The notes under the pieces are model-generated. The model was not told where the DNA came from and did not search any database. It saw only the letters and a list, made by a program, of their open reading frames with translations. Shown in pieces: positions 1 to 11,039 of a stretch of DNA of 64,000 nt. The position numbers were made by a program, and so were the translations under genes. Origin of the DNA: Trema orientale (lineage: Eukaryota; Streptophyta; Magnoliopsida; Rosales; Cannabaceae); the NCBI GenBank assembly GCA_002914845.1, contig JXTC01000392.1, positions 1-64,000 of the forward strand, given 5' to 3'. Numbering within the stretch: the first letter of the stretch is position 1; every line of letters begins with the position of its first letter.

Positions 1-715
1 CTCCTGACTTTTCAGCACGTCTGTTGTCTTCCTCAATGCGAAGTCGCACAACAAGCTCTTCAAGGTTCATTGCCTTTCACTTGTGTTTGAGGTAGCTCTT
101 GAAATCCTTCCATGTAGGGGGTAGTTTTTCAATGACAGTAGCTACTTGGAAGGGTTCACATATGACCATCCCCTCTGCCTGAATTTCATGCAGAATCAAT
201 TGAAATTCTTGAACTTGACTGATTACTATTTTGGAGTCGACCATTTTAAAGTCTAGGAAGCGTCCCACCATAAATTTTTTGGACCCAACATCCTCAGTCT
301 TATATTTATGGTCAAGTGACTCCCATAATTCCTTTGCCGTCTTCTTATTATGATAAACTTCGTATAAAGAATCGGTTAAACCGTTCATTACATAATTACG
401 GCAAAGGTAGTCTGACTGTTTCCAAGCATCAACCACAGCGATGACATGGAAGTCTTGCTCATTTTCATTGGCTTTTGGAGCCTCCTCAGTCAAGAACCTC
501 GCAAGGTTTAATGTGGTCAGATAGAATAACATCTTCTGTTGCCACATTTTGAAGTTCAACCTATTGAACTTCTCAGGCTTCTCTCCGTGGTGCAATGCTG
601 GTACCACCGGAGTCACCACAAGGGTTGGCATTTGAGCCACAACAGGAGCAGGCACATGGGCCATAGCAGGATTGTTTGATTCAGTTGTCATTTCTGACAA
701 GAATAACAAATCCAA
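1..715 (-). pseudogene. Ty1/copia retrotransposon gag, N-terminal part, cut by window edge
   Basis: The minus strand reads open from an ATG at 715 to a TGA at 77-79 (212 residues). The same frame resumes beyond the stop (MNLEELVVRLRIEEDNRR) and leaves the window, so the stop is probably a nonsense change within a longer gag. The protein has the copia gag/UBN2 pattern: a proline- and valine-rich start, then [17 protein letters not shown], a central [12 protein letters not shown] block, and a C-terminal [14 protein letters not shown] block. Gag proteins of this family form the capsid-like particle in which the element's RNA is reverse transcribed. Protease, integrase and RT would lie to the left, outside the window. 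The family assignment is firm; the copia lineage is not determined. Confidence 0.85.
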
Positions 716-1533
716 TGAGATTTCTTTTTCTAGAAATAAACGGCAATAATCAAATATTACTCAATAGACAAACTCCCAGGAAAGACCACGGAGGGGTCAC
801 AAACAGTCCCACTTAAAATCCAGCCTCCTAGACAGAACTTGTCTAAATTGTAATTGTTCAATTATCACAATTTATTAAAGAAATATCTCCAATCACAATA
901 TATAAATCCAGATATATTATAAAGCAATAACACATAAAAGACATTTAACTGTTTTAAGATTGTTGGACAATTTTAACTATTGCAAGTAATAATATATCTA
1001 GAAAATGAAAATATAACAATAACATGTTATAACATATGATTTAACAAATAACTTGGATAAATAATTATCATGAAGTCAAATCAAATAACGTAACAAAATA
1101 AATCACAATTAATTTACTATAATAATAATTATGATTATAATGACCAAAATAACAAAGGAGTTTAAGGAAATCAAACCGAGTCTTGTGTTTCACACAATTT
1201 CCTTAAAACAGTTACGCCTCCTTACCGGGGTGCTTAGAGGAATGTCAGCAGCGTCTGTTTCCCAGGATAAAACGGTTCACGAATAGCAACGTTGCACCAA
1301 CTTGCTACTCACAACGAACTAAGCAATGCCCAAACTCTATCACCAGAACTCAAGAGAACTTGACCACTCTTATAAGAAAGAACAAGAACTCAAACTCTCT
1401 AACTTCTAACTAACTTCTCTCTAACTTCTAACTAACTTTTCTTAACCGCCATAGAGAGAAATAGAAGAGAGGAATAGGCTAAGAAGTATTTTGGTGTGTC
1501 TTAGTATGTCTAAGAGTGAAGGAGAAGGTCTCC

Positions 1534-1540
1534 TTTTATA
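1534..1540 (-). promoter_or_regulatory. TATA box of the copia LTR
   Basis: The minus strand reads CACTATAAAAGGAGACC. It points toward gag and lies 820 bases upstream of its ATG. The U3-type repeats lie directly upstream (higher coordinates), as expected for an LTR promoter. Confidence 0.5.
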
Positions 1541-1570
1541 GTGTTCATGGGGGAACCAAGCCATTAACAT

Positions 1571-1800
1571 CCCATTAATGTGGCTGAAAACGTTTTTCTG
1601 TTACAACATAACAGCCCATTAATCTGGCTGACAAACGTTTTTCTGTTACAACGTAACAACAACAACCCATTAATATGGCTATAAAACGTTTATCTGTTAC
1701 AACATAACAGTCCATTAATATGGCTGAAAAATATTTGTCTGTTACAACGTAACAGCCATAGCCTATTAATATAGTTGAAAAACTGAAAAATGTTTGGCTA
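1571..1800. repeat. Minisatellite, five units of 44-51 bp
   Basis: Units start at about 1571, 1615, 1666, 1711 and 1761. Each carries CCATTAATNTGGCTG, then AACGTTTTTCTGTTACAAC and a GTAACA or ATAACA end. Within a unit, TGTTACAAC and GTAACA form a small inverted repeat. The array lies just upstream of the TATA box at 1534-1540. Confidence 0.85.
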
Positions 1801-1850
1801 TTACCTCAGCTTTATGAGGCCTAATAAATGTCCAAAATGAATTTTATAAC

Positions 1851-2379
1851 TCTTGTATGTTACAAATTCAATTATAGAACCTTCTCACTTCGGGTTTCAA
1901 TTTCTCATTCACCCATGCCTCAAAATTACTATTAACAATGGTTTTTTCCAAACCATTTTTCCAACACTTTTTTCTATGCAAATAAAACCAAGAGATTACT
2001 GGCTTACATATCAAAAATTATTGATTTTCCTATTAAATTCCAAACTAAATTAAAAAAGGAAAAAAAAAAGTTTCAATCTCTTCAACAAAAAGTAGATAAA
2101 CTCGTTTGTCCTTTCCTTTGTCATTAAAAGGTTCAGGTAGGGTTGTGCGCACTGAATAGCTACATCCAACTCCTTCTCAAACAAGTTTTTCATTTTCTTA
2201 CATTATTACCAAGTTCAATAATTACAATTATTCTATTACATTTTTCTTCATTTTATGTGGGTCCCACAATCCTTCACAAGGTAGCATGTATTATTGTATG
2301 AACTTGTGAAACTTCTGCGCAAGTTTCCAAAGCATGGAAAAAGCTTCTGGTGGGTCATAGTAGCCATAGTAATATTCTT
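1851..2379. other. AT-rich spacer, no recognised feature
   Basis: The short ORFs here look like chance frames in AT-rich DNA. I see no conserved domain, RNA gene or repeat. Confidence 0.5.
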
Positions 2380-4320
2380 TTGTGATATCTTTTGTGCTAT
2401 TCTCTTTGTTTTTTTTATTATTGTTTACTAGATCTTTGTCTGGGTTCATATGCGAAGTAATCACTGTTATTTTTGATGTATTTTGCCGCTAATTAAATGA
2501 TGGTGATGTTTTTTAGGGTTAATCTATTGTATTTTCCTTTCCGGTTTATTTTGGATTTTGATACGTAGATATGGGTTTTATTTTTGAGTTATTTTCATTA
2601 GGTCATAGCTGCTATTATTTCGTTGGTCATTTGAATCTTTATTTTTATCTTTATTTTTTTAATACGGTAATATTTTTATTGTTTCATCCTCTGTTATAAA
2701 TTGTGGAAAAAATATATCCATGTATATATGTATGTGTCTTATAAATTGTGAAAAAAATATATCCATGTATATATGTATGTGTCTGTGTATACACTCATTA
2801 GTAGGTATTTTGTCTTTGTGTACCTTTAGCTTTCTAGAGTATTCTCGAAATTTTCTCCATTTTTTACTTTTTTTTTTCATATTTTTTTATCTGTCTTGGA
2901 TTTTTTCCATGTTAATGATTATCTCTGTTCTTACCTTTAATGATTTGTCCCTCTGCATTTATAATTTCAAACCTCTTTAATGCAAGTTTAGTTAATGCTC
3001 TTTTTGATTTTTTTGTATTATTCGGATTGGAAAAAAAAAAAGAGAGAAAAGAAAGGACAAATAGCAAAAGGGAAAAAAGACTATAGAATATAAAAATAAG
3101 AGAATTTTTTGTTTTACTATATTTTTGGAGCTTTTAGTTATATTTTAGGGAGATAATACCTATTTCTATTGTCTGCTTACCTTAGCTTTTCGTGCTTAGC
3201 AAGTTTTCGATCTTTTTTTGCCCTTTTTTTTTTCTTTTTTTCTTAAATGTATTTCTGTTATTACATGTCCCTTCTGAATATTGCCACCAGTTTAATTAAG
3301 TCTTGGCTTAATGCCTTCTATATATTTCTCACTGTTATTTAGTTTTTTATCCTGCACTCTAAACTTTGCTTCTTTTTGCCTTTCCTCTTACCTACAACTT
3401 CTCGTGAACTTAGTGTTGCCTTTCTTGACCATATTTACCGCTCCTCTATACCATTCTCTGCTATTTGTGTAACTCATACTTATCTTATTGTAGGTTTTAA
3501 AGGCTTTAAAGGCTTCTTCTGCAAGTATTTCAGGTATTACTAACATTTATTATGCTCTGTTATATGTCACTGTCTACTTTTGCTTCTTTGAGTTAATTTC
3601 TGTCTATTGTTCTATTGCTAATTAATACTTATTTTATGTGTTGCTAATATGTAATTGATATATTTATTTCTTTGTTGTTGGGTTGGATATTATGTACTGT
3701 TGTAATACCTCATTAAATCCTATTGCACATAAACTTGGCTATATATTGTTATGTTCTCAATTAATATACTCTGTTTGTTTTGAGTTTACTCGGGCTAACT
3801 CTTTATTTCTTTATTTTTGTATTGGATGTTGTAAAATGTTACTGTATCTTTCTCAATATCCCTTTATTTAACATGTTTCTTTCTTTTGTCCTGTTATAAA
3901 GTTGTTTTACTTGGTTTTTTGTTCTTTTGTTTTGTCAGCGAGCTGATTCTATTTCTTTCCTTATTAAATCCCGTTCAACCGTTTTTTAATCATCTTTTCT
4001 TCATATTTTGTTTCTGTTTTTGTTTTTTTCTTTTTTTTTTCTTTAACTCTTTTTCAATTCTGTTTTAAAATTTCTTATATATATGGTGATGATGACTATT
4101 TACTTCTTTATCATGTGGAGTAATATACATACTGCCTAGAAATAGCCGTGTATAATGATTTCTATTATTGATCTGTTCTTCAAGTAGGGCTTTGTAGCTT
4201 TTTTATCTTTGATTGTTGTGAGTGGTGATTCTTAGATTATAAATCTTTTCGTTATTTTGCCTAGACTAGGCATGTTTATTCGTGATGGTTAAGCCACCTA
4301 TGTCTTTTCTGTCCACGATT
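2380..4320 (+). repeat. Helitron 5' block, copy A
   Basis: A T-rich, non-coding block that matches the block at about 16500-18700 in the same order: the TTTTTAGGGTTA segment, TTCTAGAGTATTCTCG, ATTGCCACC, TTTCAGGTATTACTAAC and GCCGTGTATAATG segments. In both places it lies upstream of the same Helitron protein gene, so I take it as the 5' untranslated and intronic part of one Helitron family. Copy A lacks the MITE found in copy B and so shows that insertion's empty site (near 3150). Confidence 0.7.
2695..2784. repeat. 45 bp perfect-period tandem duplication
   Basis: Two adjacent 45 bp units (2695-2739 and 2740-2784), each starting TATAAATTGTG and ending TATGTATGTGTCT, differ at about one base. 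Copy B has an expanded ATGT microsatellite at the matching place. Confidence 0.9.
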
Positions 4321-4329
4321 GCCTTTTTT

Positions 4330-5824
4330 GATCCTAAATATTCGTCGATCAATTGTCATTCCAATATCAAGCGCCATAGATTTTGGGAGAAGTTTCTCCG
4401 ATCTAGCTAAGCTATCAACATCAACTAATATTAATTCCTTTACTCCTTATAAAAATAAAAAGTAAAAAAAAAACTATTTTTATCGTCATAAATTCAATTC
4501 TATATAGATTTGCTTACTCGATACTTTTATTCGATATTTTATAACAGGTAATATCAATATATATTATGATCTTGGAGATTGCTCCTATATCTGTGAATAT
4601 TGTGGGCATCTTTTTGGTTCAACGAATCTACCAAAAAGACTTATCGATCAAAATATAACTTATGTTGTAAAGATAGGAAAATTAGACTTGTCCCTAGCAA
4701 AAGGTCCCCCTCATATACTTGATCAATTACTTGATTACTATGGAGGACCTTTAAGTACACATTTCTGAAAAAATATTTGAACCTTTAATTCTATGTCTAC
4801 TTTTACATCTTTTGGAGCAAATATAGAACATAGTGCAAAAAATTCAGATAGTCCATATATTTTTAAAATTAGTGGTCAAGTATATCATCTTATGGGATCT
4901 TTATTACCAACAAACAATAATCCTCCAAAATTTTTCCATTTATATATATATGACACAGAAAATGAGATTGAAAATTGAATGGTAACATTTTCATTTGATG
5001 ACACATCAAAAGAATAATAAGATTAATTGTTGAAAGTTTAATTAAAATACTTAATGAAAATAATAAATTAGTAAAATTTTTCTGCATGGTTAAAAATAGA
5101 TACAATGAAAATAAGATCCCATCTATGATAAATTTTCCACCTGCCACATTAAAAAGGAATCTAATTAGCAAAATTAATTGAAAAAATATCACTAATACTA
5201 TGGGACGAAGTAATAATGAATAATAAACACTGTTTCTAAGCTTTAGATAAAACACTATAAGATTTAAATAATAATTTTGATCAACCTTTTGGTATAATGA
5301 CAATTATATAAGGCGGTGACTTCCTACAAATTTTACATTGTATACCTACTAGAACAAAAGAAGATATAATAAATGCAAGTATAAATAATTCTTACTTATG
5401 GCCATATTTTGAGTTATTATCACTAACAAAAAATATGAGATTAAAAAATCCTAATACCACAAAACAAGAAAAGAAAGAAATTTCAGAATTCTCAAGATGG
5501 ATATTAAATATTGGAAACGGTACTACAGAAGGAATAAAAGATCAAGAAAACAAAGATGTAACATGGATTAAAATATCCAAAAAGTAAATAATACAACATG
5601 AGTCAAATCTAATTAAAAAAATTTTGAAATTAGTATATGAAGATTTTGAAAATTGTTTTGATAATATCGACTATGTACGACGTAGAGCAATAATAACTTC
5701 AAAAAATAAACAGCTGATGAGATAAATAAATATCTATTATCTTTAATACCGAACGAATCAAAGACTTATTACAATTATGATATACTAATAAATTCAACTA
5801 AAAATATTGATAAACTCAACCTAT
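4330..5824 (+). pseudogene. Helitron Rep/helicase protein, internally deleted (copy 1)
   Basis: Helitrons move by rolling-circle replication using a protein with an N-terminal region, a HUH-type Rep nuclease and a Pif1-like helicase. This copy begins with an exon ending near 4440 and an intron ending TATTTTATAACAG (about 4546). It then reads the cysteine-containing N-terminal region (YDLGDCSYICEYCG) and a DTENEIEN segment near 4950. About 5150 it jumps straight into the helicase: the Walker B-like WDEV (about 5205), the GGDF motif III (about 5310), and C-terminal sequence SRWILNIGNGT. Rep and Walker A are absent, and several stops and frameshifts are present. At 5824 the protein stops mid-domain (NIDKLNL) against Athila gag. 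It is not functional. Confidence 0.85.
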
Positions 5825-7673
5825 CAAAGAAATGATCACCAATAGTGCAAGGAATGTTGAAGCTTCCCGGATCCTTGAGACTAGGAGGAAGCTTGTTTTG
5901 AAGAATTGCACTATACTCTTCCGTGAGAGCAACGATCTCATATTTCTCCAATCTCCTCTTTTTTGAAAGGATCTCCTTCATAAACTTTACATAACTAGGC
6001 ATTTGCTCAAGTACCTCGGCGAAGAGGATGTTGATGTATAGTTGCTTGAACACTTCTAAGAACTTGGAGAATTGTTGGTCAAGTTTTTTCTTTTGAAAGT
6101 GTTGAGGGAACGGTAATGGTGGATTGTAAGGACATGGCTTTGATAGTGACATTGAAAGACTCCCAATGCTCACATCTTCACTCGGCTTCTCTCCATTATT
6201 CTCTTTGGCATGTTCTTCCTCAACAACTTCTTCAACCATTGGCTTCGAAGGGGAAATGGGCTTCTCAACAGTCTTCAATAACTCTTTTTCACTTCTCAAT
6301 ATAATAGCATTACAATGCTCCTTACCTTCATTCCTTGAATTCACTTCGGTATTAGTAGGTAATGCTCCTTGAGGCCACTTGGTCATTGCATTGGCCAATT
6401 AACCAAGTTGTGTCTCCAAGGTTCTCATGGTGGCTGCTTGATTCTGAAGCGTGGCTTCATTCTTTGCGATGTACTGCATGAGTATCTCTTCTATAGACAG
6501 CTTCTTCTCTTGTGGTAGTTGCTCTTAATTCTGAAATCCCTAATTTTGCATTGATCTAGTATTGGGATTCTGCCCTTGTTAATTATGACTACTCCACAAG
6601 AAGTTTGGATGATTTCTTTATCCTGGATTGTAGGAGTTGGAGTAAAGATTGTTGCGTGGATGTCGGTTGTGGTTCCCCACAAAGTGAGCTGACTCCATAC
6701 TCAAAGGGCAATAAGAACTCAAGTGGTTGTCACCACATTGCTCACAAGCTCCAGTTGAGCTTTGCACTGCATGCACTCCATAGACTGTCATAGAATTGAG
6801 CTTCTTGGTCATTGACTCCAAATTCTTGGTCAATACATTAACTTGAGCTACCAGTGAGGAAATAGCTTCTAACTCATTGATACTTGCAGCCCTCCTTAGA
6901 TTAATACGCTCGGAAGGCTATTGGTAGTTGTTTGCTGTCATTTCTTCTAATGACTCAAACGCGTTATCCGTCAATTTTCCCATCAATGCACCACCGGCTG
7001 CCGCATCTACAATGGTCCTTAAATGGCCCATCAACCCATTATAGAATGTTTGAACAAGAAGCCACTTGGGTATCCCATAGTGTGGACACTTCCTCATCAA
7101 CTCCTTATAGCGCTCTCAAGCCTCGTACAAAGATTCATTATCAAATTACATGAAGGAAGTGATGTCGTTTCTCAACTTAGCAATTTTGGCTGGGGAAAAG
7201 AACTTTGTAAGAAATTTCTGAGCTAAGTCATCCTAAGTAGTGATTGATCCCAAAGAAAAGGCGTTTAACCAACCCTTAGCCTTATCCCTCAAGAAGAATG
7301 GGAACAACCTCAAGTGAATGGTATCCTTGCTATCTCCATTATGCTTGAAAGTATCGCATATCTCCAGAAAGTTCATGATGTGTTGGTTAAGATCATTACT
7401 AGGTAAACCACCGAATTGATATATAGCTTGCACCATCTGAATGATTGCTGGGTTCAACTTAAAGTTGCTCGTGTTGATAATTGGTCTTTGAATGCTAGGA
7501 CCAAACCCATCGATAACAGGAACTGCAGAGTCCCTCAAAGTTCTAGCATTGTCTTGGTCTCCCATAGCTATTTGAGGGTTTATACCTTGATTCCTCTGTC
7601 TTCGAATTTCTCTCGAAGTACACTCAATCTCAAGATCAAATGGTATGATTTTCGCATTTTTTGTGCGTCTCAT
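5825..7673 (-). pseudogene. Ty3/gypsy Athila-type gag, ending at the start of protease
   Basis: Read on the minus strand from an ATG at 7673, the pieces run in the order of Athila-lineage gag: QHIMNFLEICDTFK and LRDKAKGWLNAFSLGSITT (7233-7673), CPHYGIPKWLLVQTFYNGL (6918-7100), a cysteine cluster CEQCGDNHLSSYCP (6618-6833), then KEHCNAIILRSEKE and QMPSYVKFMKEILSKKRRLEKYE (5775-6398). The last recognisable residues, IPCTIGDHFFDR, are the start of the protease. Stops at 7230-7232 and near 7115 fall where relatives have tryptophan (SITTW, EAWER). Pol and the 3' LTR are missing; the reading ends where Helitron sequence begins. The family is well supported. Confidence 0.88.
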
Positions 7674-7772
7674 ATAGTAAAATTAAGCACCTGAGATCCA
7701 CAATAAGAATAAAAGGTTTGAATTAAATTGAAACTAATAGATATTGGTATTAACAAGTATTAAATCACCGTA

Positions 7773-7791
7773 CTCCTCGACAACAGCACCA
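7773..7791 (-). promoter_or_regulatory. Primer-binding site, tRNA-Asp type
   Basis: The minus strand reads TGGTGCTGTTGTCGAGGAG. This is the TGGCGCCGTTGCCGGGGA primer site of Athila/Tat elements with mainly C-to-T and G-to-A changes. It lies between the LTR and gag, as it should. Confidence 0.8.
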
Positions 7792-7799
7792 AAAACTTA

Positions 7800-9257
7800 T
7801 TAGGTTATTTCTAACATATAACCGCAAGTATATGGGTCGCAACAAATAATATAGATAGTAAGAGAGTGTCGATTCCACAGAGAGTACTTGATTCACAAAT
7901 GCTAAGTACTAACCGAAATTAGTTTCCAATTTATCCAAATAACAATAATTAATAGTTTTAAGCAAGAATTAAAAAGAAAATAACAAAGTAAAATGCAAGA
8001 ATAGAAATTGAAATTAAGCAACCAAAATAGTTCTTAAAGCAATAGTAAGGAATTTAGGAATGCAATCTACCCTCTAACTCTTCCAACTACTAGTTTTCCT
8101 CATAATATAATTATCCATTTAGAGCTGACAACTGAGAATCCTAATATATTCACAAACTCCTTTCTAAGACATAAGTGAAAATATCTAGACAAGATAATAT
8201 GTTACTCCTAATATAGATTGACTAGATTCATTAAGTTTGGTAATTCTCACATTTGGTTGCACAAGTCACATAAGTATATTCCTATCCTATGCAAACTCAC
8301 CCTACATTAGGCAATCTTATGATGTTCTATCCATGTCCAAACCTAAATTCCCCTTTCCAAGTTTATATAGGTTTCACAACACAGTTCTATTTAGTAGCCA
8401 AGTAAATAGATGCATTAAGCTCAAGATAAAACAATCAACTTAGTAATAGATATCAAGAACAATTGAGGAAAATTAAATAGTTGGATTACATTATAGGTTC
8501 AATTGCCTCCTTAGAAATAGAGTTTAGCTCATGTTTATATAAAATGAATCAAAACAAATATCATAAAGATGATTATTATTCATTTGTAGAAAATAAAGGA
8601 GAGAAAGAGTAAGAGATAAAAAAAACTCTTTTGAAGCTTCCAATCTGATTTTTTCCTCTTTCATCCTCTCCTTGGTGTTATTTTCTTCCTTGGAGTAGCT
8701 CTAGAACACTTGACTGCTAGGGATTTTTTGTCTTCTCTTTCAAATAAGTGTAAGAGGAGTTAAATAGAGGAGCTTTCACGAGTGAAATCCGGATTTTTTG
8801 CAGCCTATTCTGCACTTTTTGGTGCTGCAGCGCCAAAGCTGGTAGGAAGATGGCACTGTGGCACCAAATGGTGGCGATACAGCACCACGAGATCGAGGCT
8901 GCGGCGCCAAGGCACCGCAGCGCCGTGAGAATGGGGCTGCAGCCCCATTGTTTTGGGGCCTCAGCCTCATGAATTTGGGGCTGCAGCTCCACTTCCTGTG
9001 TGATATGGCGCTGAGTTCTGTTGCTTCTAACTTCACTCTAACGGTTCTACCTCCAGTCTTCTCTAATTACGGTATAAGTTTGTCACCTAAACGCCTTGAT
9101 TTACCTTCAATTTAACTCTGGAAAACAACATTCTTCGCTCAATGATGTCTCACCTGAAATATGCATCAAAAACAACAAAATAAGTAAAAAGAGCTCAAAG
9201 AGGAGTAATTCTTAAGCTTGAAAGGGTAGTAAAGATAAGTGTAAAATACACTTATCA
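7800..9257 (-). mobile_element. 5' LTR of the Athila-type element
   Basis: On the minus strand the LTR starts TGATAAGTGTATTTTACAC at 9257 and ends just before the PBS, near 7800 (about 1.46 kb). It includes a strikingly GC-rich patch at 8820-9000 built on CTGCGGCGCC-like words. A segment at about 8090-8450 is repeated in the LTR-like sequence at 25160-25510, so the two belong to related families. The lower boundary lacks a clear CA end and is approximate. The matching 3' LTR is not in the window. Confidence 0.75.
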
Positions 9258-9309
9258 AAAACCATGTAGAGTATTGACAATACAAGAAGACTACAATAAT
9301 CCAACAGCG

Positions 9310-9680
9310 TTGCCACTAATAATTAAATAATTATGCAGATAAATAAAAATATTTCAAATTTATTTCAGAACTAGAGGAGCTCTGATCGATCCAATCGTGT
9401 CAAAAATATTTGATGATAATGAATTAACCAATAATTAAACAATAATACAGGCAAACAAAAATATTTCAAATCTATTTTAGAATTAGAAGGGGTCTAATCG
9501 ATACTATCGTGTCAAAAATATGTGATGATGATGAACTAACCAATCATGATGAACTAACCAATCATCGAACAATTATGTGAGTAAACAAAAATATTTCAAA
9601 TTTATTTCAGGGCTAAAAGAGCTCTAATCGACACAATCGTGTCAAAAATAACTGATGATGATGAACTAACCATATTATCC
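9310..9680. repeat. Three tandem units of about 115-130 bp
   Basis: Three units each carry AAAAATATTTCAAAT, TTTCAG(A/G), GAGCTCT(G/A)ATCGA or its variant, and ATCGTGTCAAAAATA, followed by GATGATGAACTAACCA. Inside the third interval, ATGATGAACTAACCAATC is itself doubled. I do not recognise the parent sequence. Confidence 0.75.
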
Positions 9681-10349
9681 CTTGCAGTACCAGCAACTAT
9701 CCTAGAAATAGAAATAATGCCAACCATACCATTAGATCCGATCAGAAAACATACCATTAATAAAATATAAAACATATTATCCGTTATTTTACTAATAACG
9801 TATTTTCTTTCCATTCCAGATCAGAAACAATATCGACAGAAACATCAAGGAAGTGAAAATTAACCAGGTAGCGAATTTAATTAAACTCAAGCATAAATAC
9901 TTTTTTGTTATTAAAAAAAACGTATAATTTACTTTTTTTTCCCTATTCTATTTTTTTTTTTCTGATTACAGCGAAGAGGAGCGTAAAACGAAAGGGAAGC
10001 AAAAATCATAAAATGAATCATCAATCTATTTCAATGTTAAAAAACTTTGTAATCTTCTAAACAATATTATACCATGTTTTAGACAAACATTATACTATTG
10101 TAAAAAATCATTATCTACTATAAATAATATAATAAGTGTTTTATATATAATTTTTTATAGAATACAACAATTCATCATGTTTTATATACCACTTCATTGT
10201 ACTCCGCATATATTCCACAGCAAAAGCGTGGGCTACAAAATTCGTTTTTCCTAAAAAGAAATGTACGTTTCAAATTAATATATTTTCCTATGAAATAAAT
10301 AATAATTCAATATATAAATCAAATTCATACTAGTATTGTAGTTGCAAAT
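9681..10349. other. AT-rich stretch with a possible Helitron 3' hairpin
   Basis: There is no gene. At 10215-10231 a short hairpin, CCACAGC-AAA-AGCGTGG (one bulge), is followed about 20 bases later by CTAA. This is the general shape of a Helitron 3' end (hairpin, then CTRR). If real, it would close the Helitron that begins near 2380, with the Athila piece nested inside. The match is weak. Confidence 0.3.
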
Positions 10350-10380
10350 TTAGCTTAATTGGTAATTACATCTTACTTTT

Positions 10381-10519
10381 AATGTTGAGGTTTAAGATTT
10401 AAGGTTTATAACTTTTTGACTAATTTTGTTAATTAACTATTGTAGAGTTTTTTTCAGGCCAACTATAGTAGAATTTTGCAATGAAACAAAGTTATCGAAT
10501 TAAAGTGTTATCTTAACCA
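10381..10519. repeat. Left flank repeat of the CACTA insertion
   Basis: It carries ATGTTGAGGTTTAAG, GACTAATTTTGTT and GAATTAAAGTGTTATC in order. The same series recurs at about 14441-14545 downstream of the CACTA element, showing a local duplication of about 170 bp into which the element inserted. Confidence 0.7.
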
Positions 10520-11039
10520 CACTACAAGAAAACAGAAATAGAGCGTCGCCGCTTTAGATCTGCAGTGACGACAATGTCCCCGCTTTAGAGTCCCTGCTAA
10601 AGATTTGTTAGTATAGATACCTAAAGAGGTGACACATGTAGTCCCCGTATTAGATAATTTATATCAACGATAGTTGTCCTGGCTAAAAGTCAACAAAATT
10701 GCCATCTGGTAAACTAATAGTGGTGACAATTTCGAAATTATCGCTGGTATATGTTACTTTAAAGCGGCGACTTAAAGTGAATTTTTATTTTTATTAAATA
10801 ATTAATTGAATTAGTAACCAAAAGCGGCGAAAATTTGTCGTCGCTTTTTATGAAATTTTTTTTAATTAATTATTTTAAATTATTTTTTGTATATTTATTT
10901 TTTAACAATAAAATATAATTCGAATTTAAATAAATAAAAATTACATTAAGGTAAAACAAATATATTATTAATTAATAAAAAAATAAATAAAGTAATATTT
11001 TAAATGATATTAATATTAAATAAAAACTAAAAGTATATA

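Larger units (their letters stand above)
716..1850 (-). mobile_element. Leader and probable 5' LTR of the copia element
   Basis: This stretch lies upstream of the minus-strand gag and has no ORF. About 716-1180 is an AT-rich untranslated leader. About 1185-1850 behaves like an LTR: it holds a minus-strand TATA box (1534-1540) and, upstream of it, a tandem minisatellite (1571-1800), the arrangement of U3 enhancer repeats in plant copia elements. I could not fix the LTR ends and saw no initiator-Met primer-binding site, so the boundaries are approximate. Confidence 0.5.

Noticed and set aside
3683..4068. Small hydrophobic ORFs in the T-rich region
   Set aside because: Low-complexity translation of T-rich DNA, not kept in the paralogous block at 18150-18580.
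8717..9115. Overlapping ORFs on both strands over the GC-rich patch
   Set aside because: They follow from few stop codons in GC-rich repeats inside an LTR and have no family resemblance.
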